NCBI RefSeq assembly: GCF_014206875.1
Contig: NZ_JACIJO010000002.1
Coordinates: 1-64,000, forward strand
Direction of reading: 5' to 3'
From: Algoriphagus iocasae
GTDB taxonomy: Bacteria > Bacteroidota > Bacteroidia > Cytophagales > Cyclobacteriaceae
Length of the DNA: 64,000 bases
Shown: positions 35,395-44,759 of the stretch, piece after piece
How the letters are laid out: every line of letters begins with the position of its first letter
How positions within the stretch are numbered: the stretch's first letter is position 1
Program-made: the position numbers and the translations under genes
Notes under the pieces: generated by a model
Told to the model about the DNA's origin: nothing
Database searches by the model: none
What the model saw: only the letters and a program-made list of their open reading frames with translations

Positions 35395-38300
35395 TCCCAA
35401 TTAGACTGGAAATACAAGGGCTATATTCCTATCGGGAAAAGCAAGTCATAGAATTTGACCAATTGACAGCGGCGGGGCTTTTCGGGATTTTTGGAGCAGT
35501 CGGCAGCGGAAAATCCTCCATTTTGGAAGCCATTCTTTTGGCACTTTATGGAAGTACTGAGCGTCTTTCTGATCGAGGTGAAAAGAACAGCATGCTCAAT
35601 CTTCAAAGTGAGGAGCTATTGATCAATTTTGAATTTCAATCGGGAAAAAACAACGTGTCATCCTTTCTAGCGAGATATGCAGCGAAAAGAAATCCCAAAA
35701 AGTTTGAGGAGGTTAAACCAGCCGAACATACATTTTACGAAAAAGTAGCAGGTAACTGGGAGCCGATCACATCGAAAGCGGAAGAGATCATTGGCATGAA
35801 GAAGGAACACTTCAAGCAAACTGTAATTATTCCTCAAGGAAAATTCAGAGAATTTATTGACCTCACGCCTGGCCCTAGAGCTGAAATGATGAAAGAATTG
35901 TTTGGCTTGGAGCGCTTTGATTTATCTGGAAAAACTGGATCACTTTTAAAAGCTGTCAGGGAAGAAAAAATCAGGATGGAAACCCAGCTTTCGGGATTGG
36001 AAGCTTTTACTCCGGAAATTCTCGAAGAAAAAATTGCTTCGCAAAAAATCCAAAAAGCAGATTCCGAACAGCTTTCACTGAAATTGCAGCTTTCGGAAAC
36101 TCAGTTAAAACAGCAGGAAAACCTTCAACAGAAATCCCAGCAGCTTCATCAGTTTCAAATGAATTGTCAGGAATTGCTGCTTAAAAAACCTGAAATCGAA
36201 GAAAAGAGACTCCTCCACAAAGAGTTTATTACTGCAAAAACTTATCTCAAGCCAGTTTGGGATCAAATCAATGACACCACCAAAGAGTTGGAAAAGTATA
36301 CCACCAGCGTAGTGGATTGTGAGCGTTTCAAAATCAGATACGAATCGGAAGTGAAAGAATTGGAGGAGGAAGAATCCGAGCTTAAAGAAAAAAACCAACA
36401 GCGTCCTCAGCGAGAAGCAAAAATAAGAGATCTCAAAAAAGTACTGGAAATAAAACGTATGCAATCCAGCCTCGATGAGGCAAATCAAAAACTGGAAACT
36501 TTAAAGCCAGAGATCGACAGCAAAAAAGCTTCTCAATTAAAGTTGGAAAGTGAGATTTCAGGCCTCGAACAAGAAACTGAGAAATTGGACAGCCCGGATG
36601 TTACACTCCTATCCGCTCTTCAGACGGCATTGAGAGATTGGTCAGTTTGGGAAATGGATAAATCAAAACTCAGCAAGGACAGAAATCAGCTTCAAGAGGA
36701 AATCGTATCCATTCAAAGCAATCTGGAAAAGATTCATTCCAAAATCCCCGCTTCTGAAAAAAATCTCGAATCCTGGCAAAAAAGCCAAAAGCAATACATT
36801 CTTAAACTGGAATCAGAACGTGATAAAATTCTGCAAAAACAAGGCTTGGGCGTTCACGTGCATTTGCTGGAGGATGGAAATCCTTGTCCGCTGTGTGGAT
36901 CTTTGGAGCATCCAAATCCCTTAAAATCAGAGGAAGAAAAGGCAGAACTAAAAGCCAAAAATGAAGAAATCAGTCTGGAAAAAGATCAACTGGAAAAGAT
37001 TCTAACCCTGATCCAAAAGGAAAAAGAATACCAGATCCATCTAGAAAATCATCAGAGAAACTGCAAAGACAAAGATTCTGAGATTGAGAAAATCAACAAG
37101 TCATTAGCAGAGATGACACAGATGGTTTCCGGCCATGGAATCGCTAATCAGACTGATTTAAAAGCCAAGGTAGAAAGCCTGTCAGAAGCGGGAAAAACAA
37201 AGGAAAAATTGCTGCAACAGGTAAAACAACTTCGCCAATCTTGGAACACACAGCGAAGCGAAATTGAGCAGGCAGATAAATTATTTCAGCAAGCGCTGTT
37301 AAGTCAAAACACCATTAATGCTTCGATTTCTTCCAAAAAAGAAGAAATCAAAGATCCGACTTTTTGTAAGCCATTCTTTTCAAAAAGCGCTGATCAGATT
37401 CAAGAAACTATTTTGAAAGTCGAAGCAGATATTGACGAAGCAATCAAATTACTGGAAGGAAAGCAGAAACATCTCCGTGAAAAGCGTGAGGCCCAAGCTT
37501 CCAATTTAACTAGTTTGAAGGGTTTTCAGGATCTTAAAACTGCATCGAGTGAAAAGCTCTCCAAACTTCAATCGGAATTTAAAGACCTTAAGAATACTTA
37601 TGGTTTTACGAATGAAGCAGCTTTAGTTAAACTATTTGAAAATTCACTGGATGCAGAAAAAGTCGATTTGGAAATCCGAGGATTTGATCAAAAAATAGCC
37701 ATCACGGAAAGTAGAATCCAAGAACTCAAATCAGAAAAGGGAGTAATCGAATTTGATAACGCTGCTTTTTCTGAATTAAAAGCCTTGGTGGATGAAATTA
37801 AAACCAAAGTGGAATCGGTTCAAAACAGTTTGCTACTCTTAAACGAAGAAATCAAAACGATCCGAAACCAACTGGAAAGCAAAAAAATATTGCTGGAAAC
37901 CTATGGCAAACTAGAAAACCGAGAAAGCAATTTGAAAGAATTGGAGCGACTTTTCAAAGGAAGTGGCTTTGTAAAATATGTGAGCTCGATTTATCTCAAG
38001 GAGCTTTGCAACACGGCAAATATGCGATTTATGAAATTGAGCAAAAACAGTTTGAGTCTGGAGATTGATGAGGACAATACCTTCTGGGTGATTGATTACC
38101 TGAATGGAGGAAAACGCAGGTTGTTAAAAACTCTTTCAGGCGGTCAAACTTTTCAGGCCTCCCTTTGCCTCGCATTAGCATTGGCAGAAAAAGTAAAATC
38201 ACTGAATCAAGCCGATCAAAGTTTCTTTTTCTTGGATGAAGGATTCGGAGCTTTGGATAGAAATGCTCTTCGAGTAGTTTTTGAAACCTTGAAATCTCTT

Positions 38301-38423
38301 CGTCATGAAAATAGAATCGTTGGGATTATTTCTCATGTGGAAGAATTACAGCAGGAAATCGGTGTGTATGCCCAAGTCACTTTAGATCCCGATAAAGGCT
38401 CCCAAGTTGCCTATTCATTCTAA
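35391..38423 (+). CDS. sbcC: Exonuclease subunit SbcC (Rad50-like ATPase)
   Basis: SMC-like ATPase, 1010 residues. Walker A GAVGSGKSS lies near residue 35-43, followed by long coiled coils (about 180-490 and 520-880). The zinc-hook CxxC is PCPLCGS near residue 499-502, the ABC signature is LKTLSGGQTFQASL, and Walker B FFFLDEGFGALD is near 945. All parts of a functional Rad50/SbcC are visible. It is translationally coupled to sbcD and ends at a strong terminator. Confidence 0.96.
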   Translation: MIPIRLEIQGLYSYREKQVIEFDQLTAAGLFGIFGAVGSGKSSILEAILLALYGSTERLSDRGEKNSMLNLQSEELLINFEFQSGKNNVSSFLARYAAKRNPKKFEEVKPAEHTFYEKVAGNWEPITSKAEEIIGMKKEHFKQTVIIPQGKFREFIDLTPGPRAEMMKELFGLERFDLSGKTGSLLKAVREEKIRMETQLSGLEAFTPEILEEKIASQKIQKADSEQLSLKLQLSETQLKQQENLQQKSQQLHQFQMNCQELLLKKPEIEEKRLLHKEFITAKTYLKPVWDQINDTTKELEKYTTSVVDCERFKIRYESEVKELEEEESELKEKNQQRPQREAKIRDLKKVLEIKRMQSSLDEANQKLETLKPEIDSKKASQLKLESEISGLEQETEKLDSPDVTLLSALQTALRDWSVWEMDKSKLSKDRNQLQEEIVSIQSNLEKIHSKIPASEKNLESWQKSQKQYILKLESERDKILQKQGLGVHVHLLEDGNPCPLCGSLEHPNPLKSEEEKAELKAKNEEISLEKDQLEKILTLIQKEKEYQIHLENHQRNCKDKDSEIEKINKSLAEMTQMVSGHGIANQTDLKAKVESLSEAGKTKEKLLQQVKQLRQSWNTQRSEIEQADKLFQQALLSQNTINASISSKKEEIKDPTFCKPFFSKSADQIQETILKVEADIDEAIKLLEGKQKHLREKREAQASNLTSLKGFQDLKTASSEKLSKLQSEFKDLKNTYGFTNEAALVKLFENSLDAEKVDLEIRGFDQKIAITESRIQELKSEKGVIEFDNAAFSELKALVDEIKTKVESVQNSLLLLNEEIKTIRNQLESKKILLETYGKLENRESNLKELERLFKGSGFVKYVSSIYLKELCNTANMRFMKLSKNSLSLEIDEDNTFWVIDYLNGGKRRLLKTLSGGQTFQASLCLALALAEKVKSLNQADQSFFFLDEGFGALDRNALRVVFETLKSLRHENRIVGIISHVEELQQEIGVYAQVTLDPDKGSQVAYSF

Positions 38424-38428
38424 AAAAA

Positions 38429-38449
38429 ATCCCCGGCAAAGTCGGGGAT
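38429..38449. terminator. Bidirectional terminator between sbcC and the esterase gene
   Basis: ATCCCCG (38429-38435), 7-nt loop, CGGGGAT (38443-38449), with an A-run on the left and a T-run on the right. It serves both convergent genes. Confidence 0.9.
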
Positions 38450-38465
38450 TTTTTCGATAAGAAAA

Positions 38466-39077
38466 TCACATTAAAATATTTTTATTGACCCAGTCAATCT
38501 CTTCTTGACGAATTGTATGTTCTGGATCATCAAAAAGCAAGGTTTTAACCTTCGCTCCCATTTTTTCCATAAGTGAGGCAGATTCTTTTATTCTCGTTGC
38601 TGGAACATGAAAATCCCGATCACTACTTCCAATAAATACCGATGAGCCTCCGAAATCCCCAGAATACTTTTCCGGTTGAAAGGTTTCACCGATTAGGCCT
38701 CCTGTGAAGGCGATTACTCCACCGAATTTTTGAGCATTTCTAGCTGCAAACTCCAAGCTCAAACAAGCTCCTTGAGAAAACCCAATGAAATAAACCTGTT
38801 CTGGCTTGATGCCCGCATCTTGGATTTGCTTCCAAACAGTTTCCAAAGTAGCAATTGAACTTTCCAGAGCTATCCTGTTCTGTTGGTCTGGTGCCATAAA
38901 ACTGTGAGGATACCAGGTATTCCCTTCTGCCTGAGGTGCCAAAAGTGCAAATTCGTCGAGCTTGAGGTAACTACTCAAAGACAAGATACTGGAAGCAGAT
39001 GCACCACGTCCATGTATCAGAATTGCCGCTTTTTTAGCCTCATTTAGTGGCTTTCCTGCTGTTTTTATTTCAGGCAT
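38466..39077 (-). CDS. Phospholipase/carboxylesterase family hydrolase (MhqD-like)
   Basis: A 203-residue cytosolic alpha/beta hydrolase. The nucleophile elbow is GFSQGACLS, the acid is likely in GSSDRDFHVP and the His in DDPEHTIRQEE. An oxyanion segment ILIHGRGASASS is near the N-terminus. It overlaps the end of the ring-cleaving dioxygenase gene by 8 bases. In Bacillus the same pair (mhqO, mhqD) belongs to a MarR-type quinone-responsive regulon, and a MarR gene lies close by here. Function in quinone detoxification is an inference from context. Confidence 0.85.
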   Translation of the reverse strand: MPEIKTAGKPLNEAKKAAILIHGRGASASSILSLSSYLKLDEFALLAPQAEGNTWYPHSFMAPDQQNRIALESSIATLETVWKQIQDAGIKPEQVYFIGFSQGACLSLEFAARNAQKFGGVIAFTGGLIGETFQPEKYSGDFGGSSVFIGSSDRDFHVPATRIKESASLMEKMGAKVKTLLFDDPEHTIRQEEIDWVNKNILM

Positions 39078-40020
39078 AGCTTTCAGTTTTTAGAGAAACC
39101 GGAGTCAGATTTTTTACAATTTCTTCGCGGCTTGGTTCTGCCCATTCAGGCAATTTAATCAATTCACCCAAGTGGGCTTCATCCTCATCTATGGCAAATC
39201 CCGGCTCATCGGTGGCGATTTCAAATAACACCCCTCCTGGCTCACGGAAATATATCGAGGTAAAATAATTTCTGTCTTTTACTTCCGTAGTGAGATAGCC
39301 ATTTTCCATCAATAACTTTTGTACTTCTAGCTGTGACTCAGCATTTGCCGTACGAAATGCGATGTGGTGGACTGTACCTGCACTTTGCATTCCTCTATTT
39401 CCTGAAGGATTAACTACGATATCCACAATATCTCCAGGCTTTCCTTCTGTTCCATACCGATAGCGATCCCCTTCCTGACCGATGAATTTGTAATTCATAA
39501 AGCCTGTCAAAAGCTTTTCGGTTTGTTCTTTTGCACGAAGATTTAATGTAGCTCCATAAAATCCTTTGATCGAGAATTCTCTCGGAACTTGTCCATAAGT
39601 CCAGCCAGTCCGCTCATCAGAATCAGTTGCCACCAACTCAATTCCCATCCCATCATGATCCTCAAAACGAATCAGTTTTGCTCCAAATCGAGTCAGCACA
39701 TCTGACACCGCTACGCCATATTTTTTCAACCGTTCAATCCAAAATTCCAAAGAATTGGAAGGAATAGAAAATGCAGTGTAGGTCAACTCGCCGGTTCCTT
39801 TGGTGCCTTTTCTAGCGCCTTTGAAAGGAAAAGTCGTAAAGACGGTGCCAGGTGACCCCAGCTCATCTCCAAAATAGAAATGGTACACATCAGGCGCATC
39901 AAAATTGATGGTCTTCTTCACTAATCTCAAACCGAGGATTCCTGTATAAAAATCAACATTGGCCTGAGGATTTCCAGCGATTGCTGTGATATGGTGTATT
40001 CCACTGATTAATGTTTTCAT
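39070..40020 (-). CDS. Ring-cleaving dioxygenase, VOC superfamily (MhqO-like)
   Basis: A 316-residue protein of paired vicinal-oxygen-chelate domains. Domain 1 starts ISGIHHITAIAGNPQANVDF. Domain 2 includes GTVHHIAFRTANAESQ, and the metal-binding Glu is probably in GGVLFEIATDEPGF. The conserved LGLRLVKKTINFDAPDVYHF matches MhqO/glyoxalase-like ring-cleaving dioxygenases. It is translationally coupled to the esterase downstream. The likely role is opening of hydroquinones or catechol-like rings, by family analogy. Confidence 0.88.
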   Translation of the reverse strand: MKTLISGIHHITAIAGNPQANVDFYTGILGLRLVKKTINFDAPDVYHFYFGDELGSPGTVFTTFPFKGARKGTKGTGELTYTAFSIPSNSLEFWIERLKKYGVAVSDVLTRFGAKLIRFEDHDGMGIELVATDSDERTGWTYGQVPREFSIKGFYGATLNLRAKEQTEKLLTGFMNYKFIGQEGDRYRYGTEGKPGDIVDIVVNPSGNRGMQSAGTVHHIAFRTANAESQLEVQKLLMENGYLTTEVKDRNYFTSIYFREPGGVLFEIATDEPGFAIDEDEAHLGELIKLPEWAEPSREEIVKNLTPVSLKTESYA

Positions 40021-40043
40021 GGCTTTAGGGGTATTTTATAAAA

Positions 40044-40070
40044 AAGCTATGAGGAAAATCCCCATAGCTT
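40044..40070 (-). terminator. Terminator of yceI
   Basis: AAGCTATG/CATAGCTT 8-bp stem (40044-40051, 40063-40070), T-rich on the minus strand after the stem. It separates yceI from the dioxygenase operon. A TAAATTTG element (40071-40078) just before it could start the dioxygenase transcript. Confidence 0.75.
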
Positions 40071-40097
40071 CAAATTTAAATGATAGGGATGTTAAAC

Positions 40098-40643
40098 TCA
40101 ATCTGCCGAAACAGGTTCAGTTTGCTTTATAAGTTGTACACTCAAATGTAGTTTCACTTGATCACTTACTACGACAGACCCAGCTTCAGTTACTGCAGAC
40201 CAAGAAAGTCCGAATTCTTTTCTGTTTACTTTTCCTTCAATTTCAAATCCAGCTTTGGTCTGACCGTAAGGATCGTCAGTTACTCCACCTAGATCTACTG
40301 AAAGGGTTACCTCTTTGGTAGTTTCTCTCATAGTCAAGTTACCGATCAATTTATAGTCTCCATCTTCCTCAGACAATTTTCCTTCGAAAGACAATTTTGG
40401 ATGGTTTGCAGCATCAAAGAAATCCGCTGACTTCAAGTGGTTATCTCTGTCTGTTTGATTTGTATCAATGCTGTCAATATCAGCAGTGAATTTAACAGTA
40501 GCTCCGTCAAAATTTTCGGAAGCGCTTTCTAAGCTACCTTCGAATTTCCTGAAATAACCTGTAACGGTAGAAATCACAAGGTGCTTTACTTTGAATGAAA
40601 CTTCAGAGTGAGTAGGGTCGATAATCCATTTAGTAGTTGCCAT
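40098..40643 (-). CDS. YceI family protein
   Basis: A 181-residue lipocalin-like YceI-fold protein, which in characterised members binds polyisoprenoid or amphiphilic ligands. It starts MATTKWIIDPTHSEVSFKVK, then has ADIDSIDTNQTDRDNHLKS, the family signature. No signal peptide, so it is cytosolic, unlike E. coli YceI. It lies between the MarR gene and the dioxygenase. A MarR-type operator sits 50 bp upstream of its start, so it is probably a direct target of that regulator. Confidence 0.92.
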   Translation of the reverse strand: MATTKWIIDPTHSEVSFKVKHLVISTVTGYFRKFEGSLESASENFDGATVKFTADIDSIDTNQTDRDNHLKSADFFDAANHPKLSFEGKLSEEDGDYKLIGNLTMRETTKEVTLSVDLGGVTDDPYGQTKAGFEIEGKVNRKEFGLSWSAVTEAGSVVVSDQVKLHLSVQLIKQTEPVSAD

Positions 40644-40692
40644 AATATTTGTTGTTTTTGGTTTAAATTTATTTGAATTGTTAATACATTAT

Positions 40693-40704
40693 ATGTCTAT
40701 ACAT
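40693..40704. promoter_or_regulatory. Candidate MarR operator upstream of yceI
   Basis: ATGTCTATACAT differs at one base from the perfect palindrome ATGTATATACAT at 41195-41206, in front of the marR gene. It lies between the marR stop and the yceI start. Confidence 0.6.
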
Positions 40705-40722
40705 TGAAACGGGTAAAAAATT

Positions 40723-41175
40723 TCACCCTCTTAATTTATCCAGGAGATCATTCAGCTGGTTTACTTCTTCTAAACTCAAATGGACGAAATTCTTATTTTC
40801 CTGTTCCACTTTTGCTTGAAGCTCAGCTAAAACTTCCAGACCTTTTTCTGTGATCAAAACATCCACTTGTCTTCTGTCATTTGGACATTCCGAACGCTTT
40901 ACAAAATCCTTTAATTTTAACTTCTCAACCAATCTTGATGCGTTTGACATTTTGTTCAACATTCTATCTTGTATAGATGAAACAGTAGTCGGAACACCAT
41001 TTTGACCTCTTAATATTCTCAATACATTATACTGCTCAGGAGACAAGCCATAGGGTTTAAACAACGCATTTTGGTTTGTCACAAAGTAGCTATGGGTATA
41101 CAATAGATTCACAACTGCCTTGTTGTAAGGATCTTTAAACTCCTTTTGCTGTATTGCTTCTTCTATCTTTACCAT
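40723..41175 (-). CDS. MarR family transcriptional regulator
   Basis: A winged-helix repressor of 150 residues from ATG at 41175 (MVKIEEAIQQKEF). A 28-codon upstream extension in the same frame is hydrophobic and passes through the promoter, so it is rejected. The DNA-binding part is GLSPEQYNVLRILRGQ, SSIQDRMLNKMSNASRLVEK and the wing RSECPNDRRQVDVLITEKG. It probably represses itself and yceI through the palindromes at 41195 and 40693, and perhaps senses electrophiles or quinones given the neighbouring dioxygenase and esterase. Confidence 0.93.
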   Translation of the reverse strand: MVKIEEAIQQKEFKDPYNKAVVNLLYTHSYFVTNQNALFKPYGLSPEQYNVLRILRGQNGVPTTVSSIQDRMLNKMSNASRLVEKLKLKDFVKRSECPNDRRQVDVLITEKGLEVLAELQAKVEQENKNFVHLSLEEVNQLNDLLDKLRG

Positions 41176-41182
41176 TTCCTTG

Positions 41183-41206
41183 CAAATGTATTTAATGTAT
41201 ATACAT
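41183..41206 (-). promoter_or_regulatory. marR promoter with overlapping operator
   Basis: -7 element TACATTTG (41183-41190), with the perfect 12-bp palindrome ATGTATATACAT (41195-41206) just upstream, between -7 and -33. This is suited to autorepression. The -7 element ends 8 bp from the ATG, so the leader is very short. Confidence 0.65.
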
Positions 41207-41309
41207 ATAAATATAAAGAAAGGTTTCAACAATTGCAAATATTTTTTCAACTCTCTCATTTTTAGAGAGTAATATTCACAAATAAATTGAAAGAGAAAGA
41301 AAAAAGAAG

Positions 41310-42116
41310 TTAACTCACCTCTATCAACCAGTCTCCTATGAGACGATTGATTTCTTTGGGTTTTTCGATGCAGCTACTATGGCCAGCACCTGGAACACGG
41401 TGGAGTTTTGATTTGGAGATGTTCATTTGGATGAACTTGGCTTTGACCGGTTTGGTAGCGATGTCCTCATCCCCTACGATTATCATTGTGGGACAAGAAA
41501 TAAATTTCAGTTCATCTTCGATTCCTTTTCTATAAATTACCCCATTCACAGGACCAGTTATAGTTTTCTTATTGGACATCATTTCCTGCTTCCAATAATC
41601 GATTTTGTCCTTATTGATAGGATTGGTCAACCAGCTTTCAGCAAACATGATTGGCATTACTTTACTGGCAACCGGTCCAATGACCCCAAACCATTTCACG
41701 ATGCTATTTAATGTCTTGTATTTTGGAATATTTTCTACAGGTTCCTGATTCGCGGAGGTTTCTAAAAGAATCAGACTTTTGATGAGCTCAGGATATCTTG
41801 CTGCTAATCTCATCCCAATAAATCCACCCATAGATAACCCCGCAAAATGAACGGGACCATTTGTTAATGATTTAATCAATTGCAAGGCATCTTCTGTAAG
41901 AGTGTCCATGTCATATGGACTTTTCACTTCACTCTGACCTTGGCCTCTGTGATCATAGGAGATCACTCTAAACCGAGTCGAGAGAAAATCAATTTGTGCC
42001 TCAAACATTTTATGACTCCATAATAAGCCATGTGAAAAAATGATTGTTTCCTCTCCTACGCCTTGATCAGAATAAAATAAATCAACTTCATTTACTTTAA
42101 TATGGGGCATACTCAA
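41310..42116 (-). CDS. Alpha/beta hydrolase
   Basis: A 268-residue alpha/beta hydrolase of the 3-oxoadipate enol-lactonase/epoxide-hydrolase type. The oxyanion motif is FSHGLLWSHKMF, with SYDHRGQGQSE and the nucleophile elbow AGLSMGGFIG. The acid is in IVGDEDIATKP and the catalytic His in GAGHSSCIEKP. No export signal. Substrate not assignable. It is encoded 134 bp upstream of the MarR gene in the same direction and could be part of the same stress group, though no operator was seen in front of it. Confidence 0.8.
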   Translation of the reverse strand: MSMPHIKVNEVDLFYSDQGVGEETIIFSHGLLWSHKMFEAQIDFLSTRFRVISYDHRGQGQSEVKSPYDMDTLTEDALQLIKSLTNGPVHFAGLSMGGFIGMRLAARYPELIKSLILLETSANQEPVENIPKYKTLNSIVKWFGVIGPVASKVMPIMFAESWLTNPINKDKIDYWKQEMMSNKKTITGPVNGVIYRKGIEDELKFISCPTMIIVGDEDIATKPVKAKFIQMNISKSKLHRVPGAGHSSCIEKPKEINRLIGDWLIEVS

Positions 42117-42130
42117 ATAGGTTTAAAAAT

Positions 42131-42174
42131 GAACCGGGTTAATCTGCTTTTTTATTAACAGTCTAACCCGGTTC
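42131..42174 (-). terminator. Terminator of the amidohydrolase gene
   Basis: Perfect 11-bp arms GAACCGGGTTA (42131-42141) and TAACCCGGTTC (42164-42174), followed on the minus strand by ATTTTTA. The loop is long (22 nt). Confidence 0.7.
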
Positions 42175-42196
42175 TAGGTTTTACAAATATTATTAA

Positions 42197-43789
42197 TTAC
42201 CAGTCCAGACCTGGAGATGTGATTTTCACACTTCCTTCTTCTGCTTTGGCTTTATCTACAATGGATTTTACATCCTCCAATAATTTTTTAGCATCATATA
42301 CAATTCCATCCTTCACTGTATACTTTACACCTCCAACTCTGATTGCTTTGTTATTATCATCAATTCTGATTGCTCCTGTACCATAAAGAACTTTTAGATT
42401 TTGAAGTGGGTTTTCTTCCACGATTACAAAATCAGCCAACTTCCCAACTTCCACAGTTCCGATTTCCTTTTCCATTCCCATCAATTCTGCACCATACATG
42501 GTCGCTGAACGGATCACTTCCAAAGGATGGAATCCAGCTTCCTGAAGTAATTCCAATTCTCTAATATAAGCAAAACCATAAAGCTGATAAATGAATCCTG
42601 AATCCGAACCAGCGGTAACTCGACCACCTCGGTTCTTATACTCATTGACAAAAGTCATCCAAAGCTGGTAGTTTTTCTTCCATTGAATCTCTAGAGCCGT
42701 GGTCCAATCAAACCAATAAGAACCATGAGATTGTCTGCTTGGCTCATAAAACTTCCAAAGAGAAGGCAAAGTATAGACTTCATGCCATTCTGCTCTTTGA
42801 GCACGCATCAGATCACGGTTTGCTTCATAAATATTAAATGTAGGATCAAGGGTAAAATCAAGTTCCAATAATTCATTCATTACTTTATTCCAATGCTCTG
42901 AATAAGGAGGAGCAGCCTGTTCCCAAAGTTTTCCTGCCTCTGAAAAACGGTGTTGCTCATTTTGATAGTTGTAATCTACAGGGAAATCCTGAACCGTTCT
43001 ATCAGTAAAAAGGGCTTCTGGAAGACCATACCAATGTTCCATAGAAGTTAGCCCAGCTCTAGCAGAGTTCAGCACATTCCATCTGGCCACATCTACCTGG
43101 GCATGGTGCATCGCAGATCGCAATCCAATTTTCTTGTTTTCTGAAATCGCCGCTTGCATTACTTCAGGTTTTGCACCAAAAAACTTGATGCCATCAGCCC
43201 CATTCGCTGCATTCTTATTTACCCAAGCTTTCGCTTCATCGGCATTGGTAATTGGGCTTTCTGCTCCTTGCCCAAAAGCAGTATAAGCCAAAATTCTAGG
43301 TGCGGTAATTTCATTGGCCGCAGATCTCTTTTTTTGATCCAGTACCCAATCCAATCCATTACCGGTAGATGGATCCCGAACGGTGGTTATACCATGTGCC
43401 AACCATAGTTTGAAAACATACTCCGCAGGTGTTCCTTGTCCTCTTCCTCCTATGTGAGCATGAGAATCAATAAATCCAGGCATCAGAAAGTGCCCTTCTA
43501 AATCATAAACCTTATCATTTTCACCAGCTTTTGGTCTTCTGTTTTCACTGATAGGAAGTCCCGGATAACCTACTACTTGAATCTGGGCGATTTTATTTTT
43601 CTCTACAACGATATCTACAGGGCCGATTGGTGGCGCTCCTGTCCCGTCAATCAGGGTCACCCCTCTTAAAATCAGTCTACCATATTGCCCGTCGCCTTCT
43701 GAACGATCTGGTGCAGGCTCAATTTGCGCATAAACTGAGACTGAAAGAAAGCCGCAGAGTAATGCAATTACAAGTAAAGTTTTTTTCAT
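42197..43789 (-). CDS. Secreted amidohydrolase family protein
   Basis: A 530-residue metal-dependent hydrolase of the imidazolonepropionase/prolidase-like amidohydrolase group, exported (MKKTLLVIALLCGFLSVSVYAQ). Metal ligands are visible in MPGFIDSHAHIGGRG (HxH), with further His in SAMHHAQVD and SMEHWYG. The acidic ligand is in VTAGSDSGF, and the composite beta-domain ends GKLADFVIVEENPLQNL. The substrate (peptide, lactam or other amide) is not determinable. Single-gene unit. Confidence 0.88.
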   Translation of the reverse strand: MKKTLLVIALLCGFLSVSVYAQIEPAPDRSEGDGQYGRLILRGVTLIDGTGAPPIGPVDIVVEKNKIAQIQVVGYPGLPISENRRPKAGENDKVYDLEGHFLMPGFIDSHAHIGGRGQGTPAEYVFKLWLAHGITTVRDPSTGNGLDWVLDQKKRSAANEITAPRILAYTAFGQGAESPITNADEAKAWVNKNAANGADGIKFFGAKPEVMQAAISENKKIGLRSAMHHAQVDVARWNVLNSARAGLTSMEHWYGLPEALFTDRTVQDFPVDYNYQNEQHRFSEAGKLWEQAAPPYSEHWNKVMNELLELDFTLDPTFNIYEANRDLMRAQRAEWHEVYTLPSLWKFYEPSRQSHGSYWFDWTTALEIQWKKNYQLWMTFVNEYKNRGGRVTAGSDSGFIYQLYGFAYIRELELLQEAGFHPLEVIRSATMYGAELMGMEKEIGTVEVGKLADFVIVEENPLQNLKVLYGTGAIRIDDNNKAIRVGGVKYTVKDGIVYDAKKLLEDVKSIVDKAKAEEGSVKITSPGLDW

Positions 43790-43877
43790 GGTTGGTGGTT
43801 ATAAATAAATACAGCAATAAGATAAGGCAAAATGACACAACAAAAAACCAGTTTTAGATGAAGTAAGGATCAAAAAA

Positions 43878-43903
43878 AAGCTCTTTGACGGATCAAAGAG
43901 CTT
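43878..43903. terminator. Strong terminator downstream of fabI
   Basis: AAGCTCTTTGA (43878-43888), loop CGGA, TCAAAGAGCTT (43893-43903), flanked by A and T runs on both sides. It is used by the leftward fabI transcript. Confidence 0.9.
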
Positions 43904-43924
43904 TTTTCAAAGTGGGTGGTTTAT

Positions 43925-44740
43925 TTATAAATCTTTAAACTTATCCATGATTTCCTCAGAAATACCAGTGAATGAATATCCACCGTCATGGAAAAGGTTT
44001 TGCATGGTAACCATTCTAGTCAGGTCTGAGAACATCGTCACAATGTAATCAGCACAGCTTTCAGCAGAAGCATTTCCAAGTGGAGATAATGCATCAGCAA
44101 AATTGTAGAAAGAGTCAAATCCTCCGATTCCAGTTCCAGCAGTAGTTTTTGTTGGAGACTGAGAAATCGTATTGACACGTACATTTTTCAATTTCCCGAA
44201 TCGATATCCATATCCTCTTGCGATGCTTTCCAAAAGTGATTTGGCATCTGCCATATCAGTATAGAAAGGAAAAACTCTTTGAGCAGCGATGTAACTCAGG
44301 CCAACGATAGAGCCCCATTCTTTCATCACATCCATCTTTTCTGCTACCTGCATCATTTTATGGAAAGAAATGGCAGAAACATCGTAAGATTTCATTGCCC
44401 AGTCATAGTTCAGATCTCCATAAGACCTTCCTTTTCTGATATTAGGAGACATCCCGATTGAATGAAGGATGAAGTCAAAATCTCCACCTAAATATTCTTT
44501 CGCTTCGGAATAAAGTTTCTCTATGTCTTCAAGACTTGTAGCATCCGCTGGGATGACAATGGTATCACATTCTTTTGCAAGATCATTGATTGCACCCATT
44601 CTCATGGCAATAGGAGCATTTGTCAATACAAATCGAGCTCCTTGCTCTTTAGCTTTTAGAGCGGTTTTCCATGCAATGGAATTCTCGTCAAGGGCACCTG
44701 TAATGATACCAAGTTTTCCTTTCAGCAAATTTTCTGGCAT
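43925..44740 (-). CDS. fabI: Enoyl-[acyl-carrier-protein] reductase FabI
   Basis: NADH-dependent enoyl-ACP reductase, the last step of each fatty acid elongation cycle, 271 residues. It has the FabI-type cofactor motif GKLGIITGALDENSIAW, SIGMSPNIRKGRSYGD, and the catalytic pair in GLSYIAAQRVFPFYTDMADAKS (Tyr and Lys). Triclosan-type inhibitors target this family. It is monocistronic, with promoter 44760-44767 and the strong terminator at 43878. Confidence 0.96.
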   Translation of the reverse strand: MPENLLKGKLGIITGALDENSIAWKTALKAKEQGARFVLTNAPIAMRMGAINDLAKECDTIVIPADATSLEDIEKLYSEAKEYLGGDFDFILHSIGMSPNIRKGRSYGDLNYDWAMKSYDVSAISFHKMMQVAEKMDVMKEWGSIVGLSYIAAQRVFPFYTDMADAKSLLESIARGYGYRFGKLKNVRVNTISQSPTKTTAGTGIGGFDSFYNFADALSPLGNASAESCADYIVTMFSDLTRMVTMQNLFHDGGYSFTGISEEIMDKFKDL

Positions 44741-44759
44741 ATAACTATGGGGTTGATTT

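Noticed and set aside
41176-41259. 28-residue hydrophobic extension of the MarR protein
   Set aside because: It would be translated from upstream of the predicted -7 element and operator; MarR proteins start near MVKIEEAI.
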